NCBI GenBank assembly: GCA_030062745.1
Contig: CP099839.1
Coordinates: forward strand, 38,331,816-38,395,815
Direction: 5' to 3'
Length of the DNA: 64,000 bases
From: Capitulum mitella
Lineage: Eukaryota > Arthropoda > Thecostraca > Pollicipedomorpha > Pollicipedidae
A model generated the notes under the pieces. The model saw only the letters and a program-made list of their open reading frames with translations. It was not told where the DNA came from and did no database searches. The translations under genes were made by a program, and so were the position numbers. Positions 55,788 through 64,000 of the stretch are shown here, one piece after another (position 1 is the stretch's first letter; every line of letters begins with the position of its first letter).

Positions 55788-56520
55788 GGGCGGGCGGCCC
55801 GCCGCCGCCGCCGCCGGCGCCGCGGCCGGCCGGCGCGGGCGGCGGCGCGCCGGCCGGCCGGCCGCCGCGGGCCGAATGTACATATCATGCGGCCGGAACG
55901 CGCCTGTGGCGCCGCCACGGCGTCTCATTGTCGACCACGGCATAACTGTTACGGCTGCGCCGCGCCGGCGGCCGCCGGCCGGCCGCCCAGCACTCCTCCC
56001 TGTCCGCGGCCGCCTCACGCAGTATTACCAGGCCACGCCGGCTCTCGGCTTCTCGTGCAAATCATGTACTTCACTCGTGTCTCTTTATTCTGCCTCGAAC
56101 CGGACGTACCGCCCCACGTACGTGTGTGTGTGCGCGCGTCCGTTTGCGTCTGTACGCGTGGGTGAGCGCGTGCGCACGTCACAGCCAAGCTCTCCCGGTG
56201 TAGCCGAGCGGCGAACGCGGAGGGCCGGCTCCTCTGTCATCCCGTGTTGGCGGTGTGCCTGTTTGGATATTTCCCTGCCCCGGCCGCGGACGGTGTGCGC
56301 CGCCCGGCCGAGCTGCTCTCACAGTCCAATATCGTCTCGTCAGTGTCGGTCAGTACTCTTCATTTCATCGGCGTGCCCCGTGGCCTCCGGTGTGGCGCGG
56401 GCCGCGGCGTCTGCGCGCGCGTCCGAGTGCCCGGACGAGCAATGCATTCCTCTCATACGTCGATATATCATGTTACAGTGATTTTGAATAGTCGTATGAA
56501 TAAATATTTATTCCGAACAC
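55788..56520 (+). other. RIM-BP 3' UTR (inferred)
   Basis: From the stop codon to the first good poly(A) signal on the + strand, AATAAA at 56499. The first 200 bases are very GC-rich. Length about 0.73 kb. Not confirmed by transcripts. Confidence 0.55.
56499..56512. terminator. Palindromic two-way poly(A) signal
   Basis: AATAAATATTTATT is its own reverse complement, so AATAAA is present on both strands. It lies between the convergent stop codons of RIM-BP (55787) and BCCIP (57153) and could serve both transcripts. Confidence 0.55.
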
Positions 56521-57152
56521 GGAAGTGTGGCCGCTTAGGTGGCCTGAGGCGCAGCAGGCGTTAAAGAGCTGTGAAATTACGATCAAATATGACGCCAATT
56601 TGCAAAAACACGAAAATCAGTAGCGGCGTCACACAGCATGCCTCACTAAAAAAAGCTAAAAAAACAATATCGGGCTGACTTAACAACTCGTTTTTCCCCA
56701 CCCAAACGGGAAAACGACGTCGATAACACCCAATAAGTTCAACAGCGGCTTCGTCACCACCAGGCGAGCGCAGCCGTCTCCGCCAGCTGCCACAAATGCC
56801 GGCAGGCGTGCGTGGCTCTCACGCAGTGCTGACAAACATACGGCGACGCCACTGGCAAACGTCTGTGCGCGTCACCGTCGCCGTCACTTGGCGGCAAACC
56901 GGCCGGCAGCTGACGGTACCGAGCCGTTCCGGACTGACACCTCATCGGCCGGCGCACCAGACCGCAGCCCCAGCTCCGCTCAGCCGTCCCGGACTGACAC
57001 CTCACCAGCCGGCGCTCCAGACCGCCAGAGATCGTTCCGGAGCGCCAGCCGCAGCCCCAGCCCCACTCAGCCGTCCCGGACGACACCTCATCGGCCGGCG
57101 CGCCAGACCGCCAGAGATCGTTCCGGAGCGCGAGTCGCAGCCTCAGCCGCTC

Positions 57153-57338
57153 TCAGCTGGGCTGCGGCAGCGTCTGCACGGCCCGCCGGATGTCGTCGAT
57201 GGCTGGCGCCAGGGCGGCGGCCGGCAGCAGCAGCACCCGGCGGCAGGGCGTCAGCCGGGTGTCGCGGTCCGTCCACCCGCCGTCCACGGCCGTGTCCGTC
57301 TCGGCCGCCACGCTGAACTCGAAACTGCACTCGGCCGC
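57153..57338 (-). CDS. BCCIP: BCCIP coding exon 6 and stop
   Basis: 61 residues plus TGA, phase 0 in. AAECSFEFSVAAETDTAVDG, then RRVLLLPAAALAPAIDDIRR, aligned with human KAILKFNYSV and RTVMLIPGDKMNEIMDKL. Acceptor cgcggccag. A 3' UTR to about 56500 is inferred. Confidence 0.9.
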   Translation of the reverse strand, partial: AAECSFEFSVAAETDTAVDGGWTDRDTRLTPCRRVLLLPAAALAPAIDDIRRAVQTLPQPS

Positions 57339-60294
57339 CTGGCCGCGGGCACAGGCTGCAGTCACCGAGTCACGTTCGGAGGGACGTATCACGGGGTCAT
57401 GAGGTCAGGGTCGGATGGAAGGGCCGCGGCCAGGAGGTCTGAGTTGAGGGACAGGGATAGTTGAGCAGATATTTTATCTGAATACTCAAATGACAACACC
57501 AGAGCTGAAATCTAATGCGAATATCCCAGAATTGTTGCAGAAATGCTTCCCGAAACAAATACTAAAATGCATGACGGGAATACAACAGGAATATGTGACA
57601 CAACAGAACACAGTGGGAAATATACAATATATCGACGATCTCATGCGCAACAGGCTACAGCACACTTCATTTCGGCTAACAGACGGTCATACCTTATCCA
57701 GAAGTTCATCCTCTCCATTGACCCAGATGGTGTCGGCTCCTTGCTTCTTGCCTTTGTTCTTTTTGCCCTTCTCTTTGACCGCGTGATGCAGCTTGGAGAT
57801 CACGATAAAGTGGGAGAATTTGTACGGCATTTTCTTTTTGGCAGCTTCCTCGATTTCGTCCCTGTCCAAGACAGACCGGTCTCAGACGGAATGACCGGGT
57901 AACACGGAACTCCTGACCATGTTGATAAATCAGCCGCTCAACGACGACGCGCTGACCGTACTGAGAAATGGAGCGCAAGTTACAATCACGTTTCAAGGCT
58001 GCTGTCCACCTTAACCTGACGGGAAACAAATGAACAAAACATCTTCAGACGTCGAATCAGGAAGTGATTCTTGTTTATACATTTCATATTTCTGTCCAGC
58101 TTCGGAAGCAAGTTGGATACAGCGATGGTTGACTACGGAACGCAACAATGCAAGCTGTGGGCCTGTGTGCATCCAGTCCGAGCTGATTACGCCACTACAG
58201 GCCATGTCATTATACCATCAGCCCCGACAGCACGCGCTGCAATGTCGCACCAGTAAGGACCGTGCTGGCATTGACCGTGTCGATACACACTGCCAAATCG
58301 GAGTACAGTAATATCACATCAATAACGTCCATCTCAGTAAGCACAGTCGATAAAACATCGCCGGCACAGATCGTCAGAGCAGGCCTAGACGAAACTCGCT
58401 GTAAATGCAAACGACACCAATCCACGGTCAGTGCACACTGCGCCAGTCCCGACTGGTATAGTCCACCAAACCACAGTCAGTGCAGACTACACCGGTCCAG
58501 ACTGGTGAAGAGTACGAGTCTGAGTCTCAGTCCGCGGTCAGCGCTGATTGCACTGGTCCACGGTCACCACGGACTGCAAAAATCCACCGTCAGCGCGGAC
58601 CGGACCAGTCCTGTCGGTGCGGACTGTACCAGTCCAGTCAGTGCGGACTGCACCAGGCCACGGCCGGCGCGACTGGTCCGTACCTGAGCGTGGTGAGCAG
58701 CGGTACGCAGATTTGCAGGGGGATGTTGATAAACCTCTCGTTGATGAGGAGGCCGACGTGCTCGGTGGTCGAGCCCAGCACGGCGTCCAGCCGCTCCTGC
58801 ACGTCCCTGGGCGCGCCGCTAGCCTTGCAGCGCGCCAGCAGCGTCTGCTTCAGCTGCCGCACGGCCTCCGTCTCCTGGTGACGCAACAAGCCGGCGGGCG
58901 GTGACCCTGAGCGTCGGCCCCACGCCCGCGTCACGCAGCGGCATTCTGGACGGCGCCCGACAGCCTTCCACGGAGTAACAGAGAGATAGCCCGCGATGAC
59001 GGATATTGCAAATTTTGCCAGGGATGGGGTCGGCCACTGGCCACACACGAGAGCATGTCAATGCACAAACGCCAACACTCCCACATGCATGACTCGTCAG
59101 ACCAATTTCATTATCAATCTCAGTGAGGGCCAATTTCCTCTACTGTTACATTGACAGCTAGGCTGGATTGGATTACTTCGATGTTAACAACGGTACAGAA
59201 CTGGTTCCATACGTCCAGTGTTAATAATGAATTGTGTGGTTTCCAGAGGAAAAGATTAAGTCCACCACTGGTATGACGATTTTCCCAGCGTCGCCGGAGG
59301 CGTTTGACGACTGTGGAGGACAGAACATACCCGCCGTTCCGTCAAGTTGACGACCGTGGTGACGCCGTACACCTCTTTGTCGCTGTCGGCGTCCATGGCG
59401 TCCTCCTCGTCTTCATCGTCTAGGCCCGGGCCTTCAGGCTCACATTGCTGGAATGCAGAGGCGCAAAGCAATGCAACACTTGTATACAAGCTTTGCGCAA
59501 AAAGGTGTGACAGTCGCCCTAACAATGGCTAACAATCAATCGCCCTAACTGCCCGTGGCATACGACAACGACATGTATGTTGCTAACAACAGCAAAAATG
59601 AAGTATTACCGACTTTTTCCTTGGTAACACTATTCAGGGGCACTATCATTCAGTCCACCATTACAAATGAACCCAAATATCAAAAGGCACTTTCGGCAAT
59701 CTCGCGCCCGAGCCCGGTTACGAGATTCGGCCGAGGCGCGGTCGCACCTTCAACACGCTGCCCACGTAGCTCTGGCCAATGATGATGTCGGCCAGCTCGC
59801 CCCAGTTGACGTGGGCCCGCGGCAGCAGCGGCAGCAGTAGCTGACGGATGCCGTGGTAGTCGGTCTGCGTCGGACAACGGCCCTCAAAGTCCACCAGCAC
59901 CTGTCGGGCCGGCCAGCCAGAGGAGTGGCGTGATCAACAGAGGTGTGAGATCGAGGGACCACATTGCCATTCTGCTGCGTCAGCCGTATGGCACCTCGAC
60001 TCAAAGACAGTGAGGGCCGGCTGTGTGAAAAGATGTTTGGTTGGATTCCTAATGGTCACAGACAATGAGTGCAGCTACAGCAAGCATGCCATGAATATGC
60101 TTCCAGCAGCCTCCAAGTGAAAAGACCATTTCCAATAAGCTAATGTCCTTGTCAAAAGCAGCCCTGTGGGCGAATGCTTAACCACTGACGTTTTGGTCAA
60201 CAAAGCGCTGCAGCTCTGGGTCCTCTTCAGAAGCTGAGTCACTGGAATCACTGTCAGCCTCCATCACTTCGACGTTTCTTCGCTTAGCGCTCAT
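57153..60294 (-). CDS. BCCIP: BCCIP homologue (BRCA2 and CDKN1A-interacting protein), complete in six coding exons
   Basis: Conserved nuclear protein of the BCCIP/Bcp1 family. Known roles of the family are ribosomal protein L23 chaperoning and large-subunit biogenesis; in vertebrates it also binds BRCA2 and p21. Six exons join in frame to 306 residues, close to the 314 of the human protein. Layout: acidic N-terminus (1-35), VDFEGRCPTQTDYHGIRQLL, WGELADIIIGQSYVGSVLK, an acidic loop, EVYGVTTVVNLTERR, EHVGLLINERFINIPLQI, KFSHFIVISKLHHAV, a Lys-rich loop and a C-terminal beta segment. All these match BCCIP family blocks in order. ATG 60294 follows an in-frame acceptor-like tccttccag by 5 nt, so at least one upstream 5' exon is likely. 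The gene is convergent with RIM-BP. No breaks were seen. Confidence 0.92.
57693..57861 (-). CDS. BCCIP: BCCIP coding exon 5
   Basis: 169 nt, phase 2 to 0. KFSHFIVISKLHHAV corresponds to the human YFYLLISKTFVEA strand. A Lys-rich loop (KEKGKKNKGKKQGADTIWV) and GEDELLDK follow. Acceptor tcttggacag, donor gtatga. Confidence 0.92.
57862..58683. other. BCCIP intron 4
   Basis: 0.8 kb. Its upstream half (in gene direction) is occupied by a degenerate minisatellite. Confidence 0.6.
58420..58680. repeat. Degenerate minisatellite in BCCIP intron 4
   Basis: Repeats of a unit like gtcagtgcggactgcaccag, about 20-35 bp apart, ending directly at BCCIP exon 4. Confidence 0.65.
58684..58874 (-). CDS. BCCIP: BCCIP coding exon 4
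   Basis: 191 nt, phase 0 to 2. A helix (ETEAVRQLKQTLLARCKASG) is followed by VGLLINERFINIPLQICVPL, the best conserved block of the family (GLLLSERFINVPPQI). Acceptor gcgtcaccag, donor gtacgg. Confidence 0.94.
59331..59447 (-). CDS. BCCIP: BCCIP coding exon 3
   Basis: 39 residues, phase 0 to 0. An acidic loop (LDDEDEEDAMDADSDKE) leads into VYGVTTVVNLTERR, the family's VYGFISLLNLTERK block. Acceptor ctgcattccag, donor gtatgt. Confidence 0.92.
59748..59900 (-). CDS. BCCIP: BCCIP coding exon 2
   Basis: 51 residues, phase 0 to 0: VLVDFEGRCPTQTDYHGIRQ and VNWGELADIIIGQSYVGSVL. Matches the NVEFEAYSLSDNDYDGIKKLL block of the family. Acceptor ggcccgacag, donor gtgcga. Confidence 0.93.
60190..60294 (-). 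CDS. BCCIP: BCCIP coding exon 1
   Basis: ATG at 60294, 35 residues. Acidic and serine-rich after a basic start (MSAKRRNVEVMEADSDSSDS). Donor gtcagt, phase 0. This is typical of the variable acidic BCCIP N-terminus. Confidence 0.85.
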
Positions 60295-61744
60295 CTTGGC
60301 TGGAAGGAAGATCACTGTTATTGAGATATCCATTCAGCAAAAACATGCATGAGCTGGGTACATCTTATTTCAATAAGCCTTAATGGTGTACACATTTAAA
60401 AAAAACTCTACTCAGTCAACGTGGAATCTTTTTACTGGAATGAACATAGATTTATTGCAATTCATTGTCAGAGTAATAAGACCATCAAGTCCGATTTTCT
60501 TAAGGTACCTTCTACCAGATCATCATGCAAAAATCACATAAAATGCTGAAAGGCAGAAATGTTACATCATGAATGTTACTGTCGACTACAAACATACCAA
60601 GAACTAACGTAATCACACTTTGCCAGGCTTAGATTGCAGTAACACATTGTCCTAGACCCATTCATAGCCAACTGTCCGGTTTCCCCATTTGGCCAGAGTG
60701 CTCTGAAACAGGTATTCCTGACATCATTGTCCAATGTCCATGTTCTATGCTTGGCCAAGCATGCTGTGACTCACTCAATTTTCCTAGCATTCCAACTATC
60801 TGAGTTACTTTGCTCCAGGCACCAACACACATAGCACTGTATGATCTTCAGCACACAATGCAACTCCCAACATATGGCTGTCCTGCAGCTGGATGCCCCT
60901 TTTGGAATGAAATTAATTACAGACACCCAAACTGTGGCACACAGTGCCTGGCAAAAATCACACTGCATTCTCTGCTCCTTATTTATCTCGCCACTTCTAT
61001 TATTCCTTACCAAACTTTTTTCTCATATTCCTACACATACTTTTACCCTGACAAAGACATCTTTTTTCCTACGCCTGCATCCGCCACACACACAGAAATA
61101 AAACTGACTTTTGATCAATGAATAATCTCTAAAAATATACGTCAGTGAGATAAAAAGAAGCTCAGAATTATCCAACATGAAAGCATCACATTTCCAACAA
61201 AAACGTCCAAGTTCAGGTAAATAAAGCAGAGTCATAGCTTGGGGGCTAAAGGAGACAAGCCCACCTGGAGTTGAAAACGTATCATTTCTTTATAGACTAA
61301 AAATGAGAACAAATAAAAACTACCAGAACTCAAACACAGAAGCCAAAGTTTTTAGTTTTTACTTTTGAGTGGTCTTGGTTTGTCCTGGCCTCTCCTTGGT
61401 GAAACCTTGGCTCTGCCTTTAAATAAAGGTTATATTATACATTCTTCAAAATGGCATGTCTTGTCCACTACAATAAGCCACAGTCATCAGCTGAAAACTG
61501 CACTAGCTGCATGCTAGACAATGCCAAGACCCAAGAGCACAGAAACAAGTACTGAATGTTTTCAGCATTCATGTCAGCAGCAGAATTCAGTTTTGAGAAA
61601 GATTGAAATGTAACATTCAAGTAAAATCATTAGCAGCAACGTCACTCAGACCCAAAGCCAACAGTAATAATCTGCATACTATGGCAACACATTTTCCAAT
61701 GAGTATAAAATGACCACAAAACTATGATCTATTGAATTTTCAAT

Positions 61745-61747
<3 letters not shown>

Positions 61748-61799
<52 letters not shown>

Positions 61800-61809
61800 G
61801 GGGGGGGGG
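61748..61809. repeat. (TA)n followed by a poly-G run
   Basis: TA dinucleotides, then tgtg, then about ten G. Confidence 0.9.
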
Positions 61810-62894
61810 TATATGTGCAACATAGTATACAACAAGCATACTTAAATGCAGTAAGTGATAATGACACAAATTAAAAGGACAGACAATGAATCTACACTAA
61901 ACTACACCAAAGATCTCATACTTTATGTAAACACTAACTCCAGGCTGTAGGAAAACTATCAATATCTGAAACACTTGCACAGGCACCATACTGGAGTATC
62001 AGAGATGTCAAAAATAACATTAATTCAACCAGGAGCTAAATTTGAGCTTAAGCAGCATATTGGAATATCCCTTTTAAATAAAAAGACAGCACAACAATGG
62101 AAAATGAGGTTCATTGCAAATTCAGATACCTACTGGCCAAACAACATTTCAAAAACTGGCTCTGGTACCAAGGCCATTAAAAAGAGGCAAATTACCATGA
62201 CTCTAAGGGCAGGACTTCAAACCATGACAAGAGTGTGCCAGATGTGCTTTTTGAGAACCACAAGATTGTAAGTCAGTGTCTAGTGATCTTCAATGGCTTT
62301 TCCATCAACCCTTTCTTTTTTCATTTCTTGTCCCCTCTGAAGCAGGGTTGGAAACTTGGTTTTTGGTTCTTGGTGCCAGAGTATAATTTGTTTTATTCTA
62401 ATTCTTTTGGACCACAAAAAATTTGTAATAATTAATTCTGCAAAAAATCTGCTAAAAATCTGCAGAAATACAAAAGACATAATTGTTTAGGACTACAAAA
62501 TTCTGCAAACAGTAATACTGGTATGAGTTGACATTTCATGTGTGCATTACTGATGACATCTTATTGGCCATACAGCACATTTTCCCCAGGTGCTTATTTT
62601 CTGGTGAAAACAGCATAAATGGCATAAAAATCATGCAACAGATGGTTTTAAGGCAAATACTTGCAATTCAGTTGCTGCATAATATCATTCAAAGATGAAA
62701 AGTGAAAAAAATCTAACAATATCATCGCTCTATTCATTGCTGACTACTGCACCACTTGTCTGTCTTCTGCTGCAATTCTGTGGCAGACAGACTCAAAACA
62801 AAAAAACAAATTCAAAAGGGCAATTCCTAAGGTGAAGGTATTTTGGGATTAATGCCATCATGAGTATAACCTATCTTAATGAATAATGGACAAG

Positions 62895-62915
62895 TAACCT
62901 AACCTAACCTAACCC
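62895..62915. repeat. Short telomere-like CCTAA run
   Basis: taacctaacctaacctaacc, matching the TTAGG telomere repeat of many arthropods on the other strand. Confidence 0.7.
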
Positions 62916-63508
62916 AATCTATTTAGATGCACAATCTAAGCTCTGGACAGCACCAAGTCCGCACGCATTCTTTACTGGCCTATGGCCTTCGGTATCGCAT
63001 AACATGCCTCCGGCATGGGGTTGCACACCTTCAGCTCAACATTACACCCCATAAACATCTGATTATCAGCCTGATGTCTCTGGTATCATTTGCTGACAAC
63101 TCATCAAATGTTACACAGTACATAGGACATCCCTGGAGCAAAGGCAGTATAAACAAAATGGTATCACCAATTCTGGTTGTGTCTGCTCATAGTGAAATAT
63201 AACTCCATTTTCTTTGGGAACCATACCACTAGTGTCATCATTTCTTGCTTTCACAGGAAAAATTATGAGCTGTTCTGTATCATGTGTAGCAAAGTGGTCT
63301 GTGAAAAGGCAAAAAATGACATCGCCATTATGCTTCTTACTGAATGGAGATAGGGTTGCCTACTTGCAGAGTAAGGAACTTTTCAAGATGGTTGTAGTGT
63401 AACATTTTGATGGAGACATGACATCAGACTTTTAAATCATAAATATTTTTGGAGCAAACATTTTCTGGTGTTCTTCAAAACCAAAAACACCACCTTTTCC
63501 AACCTTGC

Positions 63509-63622
63509 TCTGGTGTGCACCAGTACATACTACACCCATAGCAACCATGCACTGTGCAGAGTGCACTCTGGTGTGTACCAGTACATACTACACCCATAGC
63601 ATGACCATGCACTGTGCAGAGA
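63509..63622. repeat. 58-bp tandem duplication
   Basis: Two copies containing ccagtacatactacacccat and accatgcactgtgcagag. Confidence 0.85.
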
Positions 63623-63957
63623 AGTCTGTGTGCCAAAGTATGCACTGGCCATGAGCATTGCATCAACCAACTTTGCAGAAGCTGGCCACATTTTTAGCAT
63701 GCCTGGAGAACATTAAAATAAAGAAACCTTTTTGTGAAAATGGAAGAAACATTCGATGAACACCAATATAGCCCTCAGATTATTTTTTTTAAGTTAACAA
63801 GCCTTAAATGGAACAAATGTCTTATAAATATATCTGGTGTCGGTTAGTCTAGTCCAGATTTAGCAGACAGCATAGTTAGGAAAGCATTTTACATTTGAAA
63901 ATGTCCTTACGTTTTATATATCGGAACTGCTCCTACCGTTGCACGACGAATGCATAC

Positions 63958-64000
63958 CTTTCACGACTTTGCTGCTCGCGTTTCTTCGGTCGTTCCTCGT
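63958..64000 (-). other. Possible upstream exon of BCCIP, cut by window edge
   Basis: On the - strand an open stretch runs from the edge to a good donor (aaag then gtatgc). One frame reads EERPKKREQQSRE. Another joins in phase with the acceptor 5 nt before the BCCIP ATG. It may be a 5' UTR exon of BCCIP with a 3.7-kb intron, or part of another gene. Confidence 0.3.

Larger units (their letters stand above)
60295..63957. other. Region upstream of the BCCIP ATG, probably 5' intron
   Basis: AT-rich with no open exon. Contains (TA)n, a telomere-like CCTAA run and a 58-bp tandem duplication. Only a 5' UTR join to 63958-64000 is suggested. Confidence 0.4.

Noticed and set aside
55094-56018. Two long - strand frames at the end of RIM-BP
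   Set aside because: They are the antisense of the GC-rich terminal exon, with Arg/Ala/Gly-rich translations.
1-64000. tRNA or rRNA genes
   Set aside because: None recognised by eye, but I could not run a covariance search, so small tRNA genes are not excluded.

Overview
The window is animal nuclear DNA. Coding sequence is split into short exons with GT-AG introns, the introns carry minisatellites, (TA)n tracts and non-autonomous transposons, and there are no operons. The best guess at the source is an arthropod, probably a crustacean and possibly a barnacle. This rests on the fly-like domain order of the main gene, a short CCTAA-type telomere-like repeat, and many GGCCGG-rich CpG islands in otherwise AT-balanced DNA. 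The organism call is inference.

The main gene (+ strand, about 9.2 to 55.8 kb, 3' UTR to about 56.5 kb) is RIM-binding protein (RIM-BP; fly Rbp, vertebrate RIMBP2/TSPOAP1 family), an active-zone scaffold. I assembled 30 coding exons plus two pairs of alternative exons. Order: N-terminal coiled-coil exons (9.2-13.8 kb and 24.4-28.9 kb); a Pro/Ala-rich linker (30.9-34.1 kb); SH3-I (34.5-35.5 kb); an acidic linker (37.4 kb); three fibronectin III domains (38.4-44.65 kb); a long acidic/basic linker (45.2-47.9 kb); SH3-II (49.1-49.8 kb); SH3-III (50.2-51.2 kb); and a low-complexity C-terminal tail ending in TGA at 55785-55787. Every junction keeps phase. With one exon from each alternative pair the chain is 5100 nt (1699 aa) or slightly longer. 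The true first exon was not identified, so the 5' end is open.

The second gene (- strand, 60294 to 57153) is BCCIP, complete in six coding exons (306 aa). It is convergent with RIM-BP. The two 3' ends meet around a perfectly palindromic AATAAATATTTATT that gives a poly(A) signal on both strands. A possible upstream BCCIP exon lies at the right edge (63958-64000).

The rest is intron or flank. It holds two near-identical, oppositely oriented 1.2-kb piggyBac-like elements bounded by TTAA, a third diverged copy, many minisatellites, and an inverted pair of an unrecognised repeat. Several minisatellites are built from splice-site sequence: a 20/60-bp ladder of about 22 YTCAG motifs leading into a coiled-coil exon, and an 86-bp tandem that recopies the 5' splice site of another exon. 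No system outside known eukaryotic gene families was found. The most unusual features concern splicing: two alternative-exon pairs whose exclusivity is enforced by reading phase or a junction stop, and the splice-site-bearing minisatellites.
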